Source: Streptomyces sp. NRRL F-5123
Lineage (GTDB): Bacteria > Actinomycetota > Actinomycetes > Streptomycetales > Streptomycetaceae
DNA length: 64,000 bases
Assembly: GCF_000721495.1 (NCBI RefSeq)
Contig: NZ_JOHY01000044.1
Location: 15,851-79,850 of the forward strand
Reading direction: 5' to 3'
Below, one piece after another: positions 25,436-33,562 of this stretch (position 1 is its first letter; every line of letters starts with the position of its first letter). Under the pieces are notes generated by a model. That model was not told the DNA's origin, ran no database searches, and saw only the letters and a program-made list of their open reading frames with translations. The translations under genes were made by a program, and so were the position numbers.

Positions 25436-25711
25436 CCTGGCGGGCCACTCCTTTGATGCCCTGGGAGGAGCCTGGGAGTTCCCTGGGAGGACATAAGCCG
25501 CTTGTACGCCGTTACGCCGCATCCCTCCGGCAGACGTGTCCGCCTCGTCCCCTCCGGGCCGTTCTGCTCCCCGGAAACTCACAGGCGGCGGTCGGGTAGC
25601 GCCTACGTGCGTGCGGTTCAGTCATGGGCTGCCGCCCTGCGCACGCTCCTTTCCCCGCGCGCACGTGCGGGGCGGCAGCATCCGTTCCCGCCCTTTGAGG
25701 AGACCCCGGCC

Positions 25712-26320
25712 ATGACCTGGACCCCCACCACCGCACTGCGGGCCGGCGCCTCGGTCGCCGTCCTCGCCTCGGGAGCGCTGCTGCTCGCCGCGTGCTCCTC
25801 CTCGGGCGGCTCGGGCTCGTCCGACGCGAAGGGCACGACGTCCGCGTCGGCGTCCTCGACAGCCTCGGGGGCCGCGGACATGGCCGCGTACCGCGACTGC
25901 CTCGCGAAGAACGGCGTCCAGCTCCCCAGCTTCTCCCCGGGGGCGGGCCGCCCCTCCGGCCGCCCGAGCGGCATGCCCTCCGGCCGCCCCACCGACGGCA
26001 AGGGCTTCCGCGGCGGCTTCCCCGGCTTCGGCGGCGCGTCCGCCGACCCCAAGACCCAGAAGGCGATGCAGGCCTGCGAGTCCCTGCGTCCCCAGTTCAA
26101 CCGCGGCGCGGGCGGCGCCGACTCCAGCGCCTTCGCCGCCTTCACGAGCTGCCTGAAGGACCACGGCGTGACCCTCCCGACGTCCTCCGCCTCCCCCGGC
26201 GCGAACGGCCGCCGCGGCGGCATGTTGGGCGGCCTCAACACGTCCGACCCGAAGACCGCCAAGGCCTACACCACCTGCAAGGCCCTCCTCCCCTCCCGCC
26301 CGACGCCTTCGGCGACCTGA
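25712..26320 (+). CDS. Secreted lipoprotein with paired cysteines
   Basis: 202 aa from ATG 25712, with GAGGAG upstream. The signal ends in the lipobox LLAACSSS, so it is a lipoprotein. The mature part has repeated units 'AYRDCLAKNGVQLP', 'AMQACESLRP', 'AFTSCLKDHGVTLP' and 'AYTTCKALLPS': two similar halves each with two Cys, probably two disulfides. The linker is rich in Pro/Ser/Gly/Arg. It diverges from the MacAB-like operon across a 276-bp gap. Such lipoproteins often accompany these operons in Streptomyces, so it may bind the exported compound or sense it for the kinase. Confidence 0.85.
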   Translation: MTWTPTTALRAGASVAVLASGALLLAACSSSGGSGSSDAKGTTSASASSTASGAADMAAYRDCLAKNGVQLPSFSPGAGRPSGRPSGMPSGRPTDGKGFRGGFPGFGGASADPKTQKAMQACESLRPQFNRGAGGADSSAFAAFTSCLKDHGVTLPTSSASPGANGRRGGMLGGLNTSDPKTAKAYTTCKALLPSRPTPSAT

Positions 26321-26328
26321 GTTCGGCA

Positions 26329-26393
26329 CTCCGGGCCCCTCAGACGCCTGCGCGTCGCGGCCCGACTGCGGGAGCTGCCGCCAGGGCCCGGAG
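26329..26393. terminator. Bidirectional terminator candidate
   Basis: CTCCGGGCCC (26329-26338) pairs perfectly with GGGCCCGGAG (26384-26393). The loop is long (45 nt) but itself foldable. It lies between the convergent lipoprotein and methyltransferase genes. Confidence 0.5.
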
Positions 26394-26399
26394 ACCGCC

Positions 26400-27128
26400 C
26401 TACGCGCCCGGCCGGCCTGACCGGGTCGCCCGGATCAGGGTGGTGGCCATCGGCGGCTGTCCGTCATCCCCGGGGTCGGGCAGGACGTCGGCGGTGAGGT
26501 CCGTGAAGCCGGCCTCGGTGAGGAGCTTCTCCCACACAGGCGTGTCCAGGACCCAACGGTCCATGGTGCTGCTGGTGCCGTCGTCGTGGCGCATCCGGAT
26601 CGTGCCCGGCCGGACGTCGGTCTCGGCGGCGCGGCCGCTCCTGTAGTGGGCGAGGGTCGCGATGACGACGGTCCCGCCCGGCCGCAGAGCTGCCGAGACG
26701 GCGGGCAGCAGGTTGCGGGGATCGGTGAAATCGACCGCGCCGAAGTAGGAGTAGGCGACGTCGAGGGAGCCGGGGGCATCCCGGAGAGCCGTGGCGGCGT
26801 CGCCGTGGATGAATTCCAGGGTGGGCAGGTGGCCGTAGAGGTCGCGGCCGCGGGCGATCTGCGTCCAGGAGGTGTCGATGGCCAGCACGCGGGCCGCACC
26901 GAGGACGTCGGCGATGTGCGCGGCCTGTCGTCCGCTCCCGGAGCCGAGGTCGGCGACCGTACGACCGGCGACGTCGCCGAGGATGTCGGCGCCGGGCCCG
27001 ATGCGCTGGTACCAGTCCCAGTACAGGCGGCCGGCGGTTCCACGCGTCCGGTCGTCGGAGATGCGGCTGCGGCCGTAGGCGTTCCAGGGATCGGCGGCAT
27101 GCGTCCGGGGGAAAGTCACCCGCCACAT
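26400..27128 (-). CDS. Class I SAM-dependent methyltransferase
   Basis: 242 aa from ATG 27128. Motif I is 'TVADLGSGSGRQAAHIA', motif II includes 'RVLAIDTSWTQIARGRD', and 'LEFIHGDAATAL' and 'SYFGAVDFTDPRNLLPAVSAALRPGG' complete the Rossmann methyltransferase pattern. The start 'DPWNAYGRSRISDD' resembles a Streptomyces group with small-molecule substrates. The acceptor is unknown. It lies 102 nt downstream of the GRDP-like gene, past that gene's own hairpin, so it is probably a separate unit. Confidence 0.88.
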   Translation of the reverse strand: MWRVTFPRTHAADPWNAYGRSRISDDRTRGTAGRLYWDWYQRIGPGADILGDVAGRTVADLGSGSGRQAAHIADVLGAARVLAIDTSWTQIARGRDLYGHLPTLEFIHGDAATALRDAPGSLDVAYSYFGAVDFTDPRNLLPAVSAALRPGGTVVIATLAHYRSGRAAETDVRPGTIRMRHDDGTSSTMDRWVLDTPVWEKLLTEAGFTDLTADVLPDPGDDGQPPMATTLIRATRSGRPGA

Positions 27129-27185
27129 CCTGGCGGCTCAGCGGGCCGCGCGTGGCCGGTCCTCCCCGATCCACTCCAACGGTGT

Positions 27186-27218
27186 CGGCCCCCGCCTCCC
27201 AATGGGAGTCGGGGGCCG
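27186..27218 (-). terminator. Terminator after the GRDP-like gene
   Basis: CGGCCCCCG (27186-27194) pairs with CGGGGGCCG (27210-27218), and CTCCC/GGGAG continue the stem inside. It is 12 nt beyond the stop. Confidence 0.65.
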
Positions 27219-27230
27219 AGGAGCGGTGTG

Positions 27231-27695
27231 TCAGTGGCTGTCGTTGCCGGGGTGGCAGGGCCCGCAGTCGTTGGCGTCGGCGGCCCACAGGGGCTCGTCG
27301 ACGGGGAAACCGTGAAGGGTGATCTGCTCCGCGGTCCGCGGGACGCTGCCGTCGAGCTTCACGTCGACGAGGGGAACATGGTGCAGGAAGTGGCCGTCGT
27401 TGTACTTCTGGCAGAACTCGGCGTAGGCGACGGTGTCGAGGATCATCGTGTGGACGCCGATGTCCACGATCTTGCCCGGCGCCAGGCCGAGGCCCTGGCC
27501 GCGGGTCTCCATGGCGGTGATGAGGTAGGCGACGGCCTGGCCGAGGACGCGTTCGGCCATCACGCTGTCGAAGGGGTGGTCCCGCATGAGCAGGCCGACC
27601 AACTTCGCCCAGTGGTCCGGCGCGATGAAGGTGCGCGGGTCACGGACCGGCGCGAGTGCGCCGGTCGGGGTGGGGCTTTCCAGAGTGGTGGTCAC
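27231..27695 (-). CDS. Glycine-rich-domain (GRDP)-like protein of unknown function
   Basis: 154 aa; GTG 27695 is chosen because AAGGGAG lies about 8 nt upstream. The core 'VDIGVHTMILDTVAYAEFCQKYNDGHFLHHVP' has the H...ILDT..Y..FC...G.F.HH pattern I associate with GRDP/PF07173-type proteins. A CxxC lies near the C-terminus (DCGPCHP). No signal or TM segment. It diverges from the XRE/TPR regulator at 27883 across 188 bp and may be its regulated target; function unknown. Confidence 0.65.
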   Translation of the reverse strand: MTTTLESPTPTGALAPVRDPRTFIAPDHWAKLVGLLMRDHPFDSVMAERVLGQAVAYLITAMETRGQGLGLAPGKIVDIGVHTMILDTVAYAEFCQKYNDGHFLHHVPLVDVKLDGSVPRTAEQITLHGFPVDEPLWAADANDCGPCHPGNDSH

Positions 27696-27819
27696 CAGGT
27701 GCTCCCTTCGCGAGGTCCCCGGGGGTTCGGAGGCTCTGGTGCCAGTACGCCGCCGTTGCGGACCTGGCGGTGGTCGATTGCCGGACTGTGCACGGCGTTT
27801 GCAGATCCTGCACACGACG

Positions 27820-27848
27820 TGGACACAATGTGCAGCCGCTGCTACCGT
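27820..27848 (+). promoter_or_regulatory. Candidate promoter of the XRE regulator at 27883
   Basis: TGGACA (27820-27825) and TACCGT (27843-27848) are separated by 17 bp. GGAG follows at 27874 and ATG at 27883. Spacing and distances fit a vegetative promoter. Confidence 0.4.
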
Positions 27849-27882
27849 CAGTAGCCTGGCCCCATCGGCCCGTGGAGACGCG

Positions 27883-29151
27883 ATGCTCGACGTCGATCCG
27901 CTGTGGAGCAGCCAAGTAGCGCGCCAGCATGTGGAACGCCGTCGGCCCGGTGGCCTGATTCGCCTGGGGCGTCACCAGCGGGGCTGGCGGCAGGCCGAGT
28001 TAGGACATCGGATCGGCTGCTCGGCTTCGACGGTTTCCCGGCTGGAACGCGGCCCTGCAGGGGACCTACGTCTCCTCCAACGGGCAGCCCGTGAGGTGGG
28101 CGTACCGAACAGCGTTCTCAGCGCGGCACTGGGCCTGTCCCGTGCGGCCGCCGATACTGTGGCAGGCAGCCGTGACGAGGAGGACCTGATGCGCCGCCGA
28201 TCCGTGCTCGCCGCCGGCCTGGTCGCCCCGCAGCTCCTTGCGGGCGTCGATGACGCCCTGGCCGCCGTGCCCGCACCTACCGCGGCACCCGTCGTGCTCC
28301 GAGCCCAGATGGCCCGGGCCCGGAGTACGTTCGACTCCGGCCAGTACACACAGGTCCTCAAGGGGCTCCCCGGCCTCCTCGCCGACGCCCACCAGGCCGC
28401 CCGAACCCGCACCGAGGCGGGCTTCGGCCAGCTGTCCACGTGCTACGCCTTCGCCGTGGATGTCCTGACGAAGATCGAGAGCTACGGCCGGGCCAGGGTC
28501 GCCGCCGACCGCGCCACGGTCTACGCGGACCTGTCCGGCTCGGTTGTCGCCGCAGCCGAGGCCGCCCGCCAGACAGCGATCGTCCTGCGGCACGAGGGCA
28601 AAGCACACGCGGCACAGAAACTCGTCACGGACGCAGCGGTGTCCGTGGAAGCCACCGGGCTGACCACCGACACCCAGCGAGCGGCCTACGCCCAGATGCT
28701 GTGCACCACCGCGTACACCGCGGCGCAGTCCGGGGACCGGGTGGAAGCGCTGACGATGATCCGGGAAGCAGCAGGGGCTGCCCGCGTTCTCCCGGCCGTG
28801 GCACCACAGGGCCAGCTCTTCCCGGTGACGCCCGCATCGGTCGACGCGTACGCCATAGGCGTCCACTGGGCACTCGGCGACGCCGGTACCGCAGTCGACA
28901 TCGGCAGCCGGCTGTTCGCGCAGCAGTTCACCACGGTTGAGCGGCGGGGGCGCTTCCACACCGACATGGCCCGCGCCTGGTGGCAGTGGGGCCGACCCGA
29001 GCAAACCGCAGCCGCGCTACTGGACGCGGCGCGCATCTCTCCGGCCGAGATCCGCGACCGGCCTGCCATCCGGCGGATCATCACCGAACTCCGGCACAGA
29101 CACCCGCATGCCATCGGCGTACGGGAGCTGACGCGGCTGACCACCACCTGA
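27883..29151 (+). CDS. XRE-family regulator with TPR-like C-terminal domain
   Basis: 422 aa from ATG 27883, with GGAG upstream. Residues ~25-75 are a Cro/C1-type HTH ('GWRQAELGHRIGCSASTVSRLERG'). A short Arg-rich, Ala-rich hydrophobic stretch (MRRRSVLAAGLVAPQLLAG) follows, then ~300 residues of helical repeats resembling TPRs ('AAYAQMLCTTAYTAAQSGDRVEAL'). Such proteins are common in Streptomyces and are thought to sense a peptide or small ligand through the TPRs. It is divergent from the GRDP-like gene, its likely target. Confidence 0.85.
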   Translation: MLDVDPLWSSQVARQHVERRRPGGLIRLGRHQRGWRQAELGHRIGCSASTVSRLERGPAGDLRLLQRAAREVGVPNSVLSAALGLSRAAADTVAGSRDEEDLMRRRSVLAAGLVAPQLLAGVDDALAAVPAPTAAPVVLRAQMARARSTFDSGQYTQVLKGLPGLLADAHQAARTRTEAGFGQLSTCYAFAVDVLTKIESYGRARVAADRATVYADLSGSVVAAAEAARQTAIVLRHEGKAHAAQKLVTDAAVSVEATGLTTDTQRAAYAQMLCTTAYTAAQSGDRVEALTMIREAAGAARVLPAVAPQGQLFPVTPASVDAYAIGVHWALGDAGTAVDIGSRLFAQQFTTVERRGRFHTDMARAWWQWGRPEQTAAALLDAARISPAEIRDRPAIRRIITELRHRHPHAIGVRELTRLTTT

Positions 29152-29209
29152 CGTCCGCCGGCCTCCAGCCGCGGCGGACCCTGCTCCGCCGGGCCATGGC
29201 CCGGCCCCG

Positions 29210-30697
29210 TCAGCCGTACGAGAGCTTGCTGCAGGGGTCCGCGTCCGCGGAGCGGGCCCCCTTGCTGATGTTCGTCGGGAGGGGTGTCGGGGTCGAGGAG
29301 GCGGGGGTCTTGGCGGCGACGGCGGCGTAGTCCGAGCCGAGGACGACGTTGATGCCGGTCGTGTTCAGGGGGACGAGCTGGGCGCCGGGGAAGAGCTTGG
29401 CGACGGTCTTCGCCTGGGCCTCGTCCGCCGTGCCGTACTCGATGCGGGTGACGGCGTGGTCGCGGGACTTCGCGTTGGTGGTGTCGAGCACCGTGAAGCC
29501 GTGGGACTTCAGCAGGTCGCCGCCCTTGCCGGCGAGGCCGGTGGTGAGGGTGCCGTTGTAGACGGAGACGTCGATGCCGCTGCCGTCGACCGTGGCGCCG
29601 GGGCTCGGTGTGGCGGACGCGCTGGGCGTCGTCTTGCCGGAGGCGTTGACGCCGTCGAGGGTCTGGTCGGCGCGCAGGGCGGCGAAGAGGTCGTCGACGT
29701 CCGGGTGGACCAGGTCGATCCGCGCGCCGGCGTACTTCCACGGGGCGGTGATGAACTGGATGTTGTTCAGGTCGATGCCCTTGAGCGACATCCCGAAGGA
29801 CATCAGCTTGGCGGCGCTGCCGAGGCCGGGGTCGACGGTGAGGGACTTGGTCGCGGCGTTGGCGAGCGGCAGCAGCGTCGTGGGGTTCATGCCCTGGCCC
29901 TTGACCTTCTTGATCAGGGCGGAGAGGAAGGCCTGCTGCCGCAGCATGCGGCCGACGTCGGAGTTGTCACCGACACCGTGCCGGACGCGGACGTAGTCCA
30001 GGGCGTCCTGGCCGGAGAGGTTCTGCATGCCGGCCTTGAGGACGACCTTGCCCTTGTGGCCGAGGTTGGGGTTGAGGTCCCCCTGGTAGATGTTGTTCGG
30101 GACGCAGACCTCGACGCCGTGGACGGCGGAGGTCATGGACGCGAAGCCGGCGAAGTCGACGACCATGGTGTGGTCGACCCGCATCCCGGACAGCTTCTCT
30201 ATGGTGTTCTGGGTGCACGCGGGGTTGCCCTTGGCCGTGCTGCCCATGGAGAAGGCCGAGTTGAACATCGCGGCCTTCTGGTCCTTGGACCACTTGCCGT
30301 CCGGGAGCAGGCAGGGCGGTATCTCGACGAGCGAGTCGCGGGGTATGGATATGCCGACCGCGTGTTTGTGGTCGGGGTAGACGTGCAGCAGGATCGTGGT
30401 GTCGGAGCGGCCTATGTCGCCGGAACCGGAGCCGCCGAGCGCGCCGTTCTCACCGGAGCGGGTGTCGGAGCCTATGAGGAGGACGTTGACGGCCTTGTCG
30501 CCGTTGGCGTCCGCTTTCGTCTCCGCCGGGCGGTCCTTGCTGATGCCCGCGGAGTCGAAGGTGTCGATGTTCGCGTTGAGTTTGAGATAGATCGCACCCG
30601 CGCCACCGACGACCAGCACCACGAACGACACGACTATCGCGATGATCCAGCGTTTGCGGTTGTTCTTCCGTTCCCGCTTCCGCCCACGAACGCCCAT
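29210..30697 (-). CDS. LytR-CpsA-Psr (LCP) family protein with LytR_C domain
   Basis: 495 aa from ATG 30697. The basic N-terminus and one TM helix (WIIAIVVSFVVLVVGGAGAIYL) anchor it. The LCP domain has the conserved Arg/Asp residues in 'LLIGSDTRSG', 'IGRSDTTILLHV', 'GISIPRDSLVEIP', and 'LDYVRVRHGVGDNSDVGRMLRQQ'. After ~360 comes a Ser/Thr/Pro linker and a LytR_C domain ('IDVSVYNGTLTTGLAGKGGDLLKSHGF'). LCP proteins transfer glycopolymers such as teichoic acids or polysaccharides to peptidoglycan outside the membrane. It stands alone. Confidence 0.95.
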   Translation of the reverse strand: MGVRGRKRERKNNRKRWIIAIVVSFVVLVVGGAGAIYLKLNANIDTFDSAGISKDRPAETKADANGDKAVNVLLIGSDTRSGENGALGGSGSGDIGRSDTTILLHVYPDHKHAVGISIPRDSLVEIPPCLLPDGKWSKDQKAAMFNSAFSMGSTAKGNPACTQNTIEKLSGMRVDHTMVVDFAGFASMTSAVHGVEVCVPNNIYQGDLNPNLGHKGKVVLKAGMQNLSGQDALDYVRVRHGVGDNSDVGRMLRQQAFLSALIKKVKGQGMNPTTLLPLANAATKSLTVDPGLGSAAKLMSFGMSLKGIDLNNIQFITAPWKYAGARIDLVHPDVDDLFAALRADQTLDGVNASGKTTPSASATPSPGATVDGSGIDVSVYNGTLTTGLAGKGGDLLKSHGFTVLDTTNAKSRDHAVTRIEYGTADEAQAKTVAKLFPGAQLVPLNTTGINVVLGSDYAAVAAKTPASSTPTPLPTNISKGARSADADPCSKLSYG

Positions 30698-30915
30698 CTG
30701 CCTTTACACCTTCGGTCCGGTGGCACCCGCACACATCACGACGAAGCCCCAACTTCTACCAGTTGATCCGGCTTGGCCGTATGACCCGGGTCACAGGCCG
30801 CCGGGAGGGCGTTTGCCCAGCGAGACACTGTACGGCGTCAACATTTGGGTGACGTGTGAAAAGCGTGGAGTAACCGGGCGGACTTGCGGCGAAGCTCGGG
30901 CGGCGCCGGCCGGCC

Positions 30916-31278
30916 TCAGTGCGGCAGTGCCTCGTCGAGGGTGCGGACGGGGTGGAAGACGGCGTCGAGGCCGGTGAGCGCGAGCAGCCGCAGGGTCTGC
31001 GGGTGGGCGCACACCATGGCGGTGCGGCCGCCGCGGTCGAGCACCCGTCGGCGGGCGCGGACGAGCAGCGTGAGCCCGTAGCAGTCGATGAACTCGAGCG
31101 GCCCGAGGTCGAAGACGACGAGCGGCGGGGTGCCCGCGAGGGCGGCGGCGTCCAGGTGCGGGTGCACCCCGTGGGCGCTGCCGAGGTCGATCTCCCCGGC
31201 CAGCTCCACGACGGTGGCCCGCGCGAGCCGGTACGAGCGCGCGTGCACGGTGGGCGGCGGCAGCCCTTCTTCGTTCAC
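30916..31278 (-). CDS. STAS-domain anti-sigma-factor antagonist-like protein
   Basis: 120 aa; GTG 31278 has GGGGGA upstream. The STAS fold is clear: 'TVVELAGEIDLGSAHGVHPHL', 'LVVFDLGPLEFIDCYGLTLLVRAR' and 'LRLLALTGLDAVF'. Classical antagonists carry a phosphorylatable Ser in 'FIDSxGL'; here it is Cys (FIDCYGL). So RsbW-type kinases probably cannot switch it off by phosphorylation, and it may be constitutive, redox-sensitive or use another residue. Several RsbW-like ATPases in this window are possible partners. It follows an open 258-bp, low-complexity gap at 31279-31537. Confidence 0.85.
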   Translation of the reverse strand: MNEEGLPPPTVHARSYRLARATVVELAGEIDLGSAHGVHPHLDAAALAGTPPLVVFDLGPLEFIDCYGLTLLVRARRRVLDRGGRTAMVCAHPQTLRLLALTGLDAVFHPVRTLDEALPH

Positions 31279-31537
31279 CGGAGTCCCCCGTCCCCTGGGC
31301 GTGACTCGCGCCACCGTAACGGCGCCGCGGCACGGCCGGGGAGGGCGCACGGGGCGCGCGCGCCCGTTGTTCACCCGGAAGAATGAGCAACAGGCAAAAC
31401 GACCGATTCCCACCCCGGGGTCACGGCCTCCGCGGCGGCCCCGGCGTCACAGGCCCCGCGGCGTCACAGCCCCCGGGGCCGCGGCTCCCGGCGGGACGGC
31501 CCCGGCGGCACGGCCCCCGGCGGCACCGCTCGCGGGA

Positions 31538-32404
31538 TCACAGCTCCCGCTGGAGTTCGGCGAGCCAGTCCAGCGAGTCGGCGGGGCTGAGCGCGATGCG
31601 GCCCAGTGTGGTCATGGCCTTGTCGTACTCCACGACCTCGTCGTGCTTGTCGATGTAGAGCGCGCCCGTGAGCTGCTCCAGGTACACCAGGTCCGGAAGG
31701 TCGGACTCCGGGAAGCTCAGCAGCGTGAAGGCGCCACCGCCGGCGGCGTGCCCGCCGATGGCGAACGGCAGCACGCGCACCTCGACGTTGGGCGCGTCCG
31801 CGGCCTCCAGGATGTGCGCGATCTGGTCGCGCATGCCCTGCCGGGTGCCGAACGGGCGGCGCAGCGCGCCCTCGTCCATCACCGCGACGAAATGCGGGGC
31901 CCGCTCGGAGACGAGCAGCTTCTGCCGCTCCAGGCGCAGCCCGACTCGTCTTTCCACCCAGGCGTCGGCTGCGTCAGGGTGACCAAGCCGGATCACCTGC
32001 CTTATGTAGTCCTCCGTCTGCAGAAGACCGTGCACGAACTGCACCTCGAAGGTGCGGATCAGCGCGGCGGACTCCTCCAGGCCCACGTACGTCTGGAACC
32101 ACGTCGGCATCACCTCGCCGTAGCCGTGCCACCAGCCGGCCGCGTTCGCCTCCCTCACGAGTCCCAGCATGGCGAGCCGCTCACCCTCCTCGGTGACGCC
32201 GTAGAGCGTCAGCAGATCGGCGACATCCCGCTCCTTGAAGCTGACTCTTCCCAGCTCCATGCGGCTGATCTTCGACTCCGAGGCCCGGATCGAATACCCG
32301 GCGTCCTCCCTGGTGATCCCCCGCGACTCACGCAGCCTCCGCAGCTGCGCTCCGAGCAGCATTCGTCGCACGATGGACCCGCCTCCCGGCTGCCCTGCGC
32401 TCAT
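31538..32404 (-). CDS. XRE/DUF5753 regulator
   Basis: 288 aa from ATG 32404. The N-terminal HTH is 'LRRLRESRGITREDAGYSIRASESKISRMELGR'-like. From ~100 on it has the DUF5753 ligand-type domain, with 'ALIRTFEVQFVHGLLQTEDY' and 'VRVLPFAIGG'. This WhiJ/BldB-associated class in Streptomyces pairs with DUF397 proteins and RsbW-like ATPases to control development and secondary metabolism. Here the ATPase is divergent (32586) and the DUF397 gene faces it (33086). TGCACGTGCA sites lie in the shared promoter. Confidence 0.92.
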   Translation of the reverse strand: MSAGQPGGGSIVRRMLLGAQLRRLRESRGITREDAGYSIRASESKISRMELGRVSFKERDVADLLTLYGVTEEGERLAMLGLVREANAAGWWHGYGEVMPTWFQTYVGLEESAALIRTFEVQFVHGLLQTEDYIRQVIRLGHPDAADAWVERRVGLRLERQKLLVSERAPHFVAVMDEGALRRPFGTRQGMRDQIAHILEAADAPNVEVRVLPFAIGGHAAGGGAFTLLSFPESDLPDLVYLEQLTGALYIDKHDEVVEYDKAMTTLGRIALSPADSLDWLAELQREL

Positions 32405-32483
32405 AGGTCACGCTCCGCCCTTGGTTCATCAGCAGTGTGCCACTAATGACTTGCGGGCAGTACCCGTCTCGTCACTCTCCAAC

Positions 32484-32518
32484 GACACGTGCATCAATTC
32501 CTTGCAGATGCACGTGCA
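32484..32518. promoter_or_regulatory. Two TGCACGTGCA-type sites between XRE and ATPase genes
   Basis: GACACGTGCA (32484-32493, 8/10 match) and a perfect TGCACGTGCA palindrome (32509-32518) are 25 bp apart in the 181-bp divergent gap. The same palindrome recurs at 33383-33415, so both promoters of this module probably share one regulator. Confidence 0.55.
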
Positions 32519-32585
32519 GACGCCCTTGCATCCTCGGGTGCCGATCCATGAGCATGGTGACCGTGCAGATACCCCGGGGGCAGGT

Positions 32586-33074
32586 ATGAACGCGGAGACC
32601 GCACCGGCGCTGTATCCGTTATGGCAAGGCGTGCTCGCGCCCGAGCGGCTTGCCGCGGGTGACGGCGCCACGTGCGAACTTCCCGCCACCCCGGAATCGG
32701 TGCGCGAGGCGCGCCGCTTCACGCGTACGACACTGCAGCGCTGGGATCTCGCCGCGCTGCGCGACTCCATGGAACTGGTCGCCTCCGAGCTGGTCACCAA
32801 CGCGCTGCGCTACGCGGTGCCGCCGGACGCCCCGGGCACCCCGGTGCGGCTGAGCCTGGCCCGCTGGACGAGCCGGGTGGTCTGCGCGGTGCGCGATCCC
32901 AGCGAGGTGGCGCCCACGCCCAAGGAGGCGGATTTCGTCGCCGAGACGGGCCGCGGGCTGCACCTGGTGGACTCGTTCAGCGAGAAATGGGGATGGCATC
33001 CGCTGGGCGGTACGGGAAAGGTGGTCTGGGCGCTGTTCCTCGCCGCCCCGGCCGTCCCGATTCTGCAGTCCTGA
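32586..33074 (+). CDS. RsbW-like ATP-binding protein of the XRE/DUF397 module
   Basis: 162 aa from ATG 32586. The HATPase fold has 'ELVASELVTNALRYAVP' (N-box), 'VVCAVRDPSEVAP' (G1) and 'ETGRGLHLVDSFSEKWGW' (G2). It is divergent from the XRE gene and ends 11 nt from the convergent DUF397 gene. Partner exchange with sigma factors or with the STAS protein at 30916 is possible. The TGCACGTGCA palindrome upstream suggests joint control with the XRE gene. Confidence 0.88.
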   Translation: MNAETAPALYPLWQGVLAPERLAAGDGATCELPATPESVREARRFTRTTLQRWDLAALRDSMELVASELVTNALRYAVPPDAPGTPVRLSLARWTSRVVCAVRDPSEVAPTPKEADFVAETGRGLHLVDSFSEKWGWHPLGGTGKVVWALFLAAPAVPILQS

Positions 33075-33085
33075 GGGGCGCGGAC

Positions 33086-33328
33086 TCAGGGGCCCGGCAT
33101 GAGGTGATCGAACTCACCCGCCTTGACGCCGATGATCATCGACTCGATCTCGGCGCGGGTGTAAATCAGCGCCGGCCCGTCCGGAAAGCGCGAATTGCGA
33201 ACGGCCACGTCGCCGTCGGGCAGTGCGGCGAACTCCACACACGTGCCATTGGCATTGCTGTGCCTGCTCTTCTGCCAGACCACACCCGCGAGGTCATCAG
33301 CGGGCATTCCATTGTGCGTCCGGCGCAT
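33086..33328 (-). CDS. DUF397 protein
   Basis: 80 aa from ATG 33328. The signature 'WQKSRHSNANGTCVEFA' followed by 'VAVRNSRFPDGPALIYTRAE' defines DUF397. In Streptomyces these small proteins bind and antagonise a cognate XRE/DUF5753 regulator, here presumably the one at 31538. It has its own upstream region with three TGCACGTGCA iterons at 33383-33415, so its level may be set by the same regulator, forming a feedback loop. Confidence 0.93.
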   Translation of the reverse strand: MRRTHNGMPADDLAGVVWQKSRHSNANGTCVEFAALPDGDVAVRNSRFPDGPALIYTRAEIESMIIGVKAGEFDHLMPGP

Positions 33329-33382
33329 CAGCCACTCTCCAATAGTGCCGTGTGGTACAGGAGATGATAACTCGGAGCGAGC

Positions 33383-33415
33383 GCACGTGCATCTGCACGT
33401 GCAAGTGCACGTGCA
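33383..33415. promoter_or_regulatory. Three 12-bp iterons carrying GCACGTGCA
   Basis: GCACGTGCA starts at 33383, 33395 and 33407, an exact 12-bp period, giving three tandem palindromes. They lie 55-87 bp upstream of the DUF397 start on one side and 148 bp upstream of metG on the other. Tandem spacing slightly above one helical turn suggests side-by-side dimers. Confidence 0.6.
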
Positions 33416-33562
33416 GTCACGCCGTGTAAGGTACGCGCCCGCTCTGACCCGAACCTGCCCGGTATGAGAAACGCGGTGGCAGTCCCCCCACTACGGTCCG
33501 ATACGATTGACGGTCCGTAGATGAATTTCTCACTCCACGCTACGAATTGGGAGCAGCCTGCA

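Noticed and set aside
26338..26384. Small ORF in the convergent gap after the lipoprotein
   Set aside because: Only a hairpin loop; no ribosome-binding site or coding bias.
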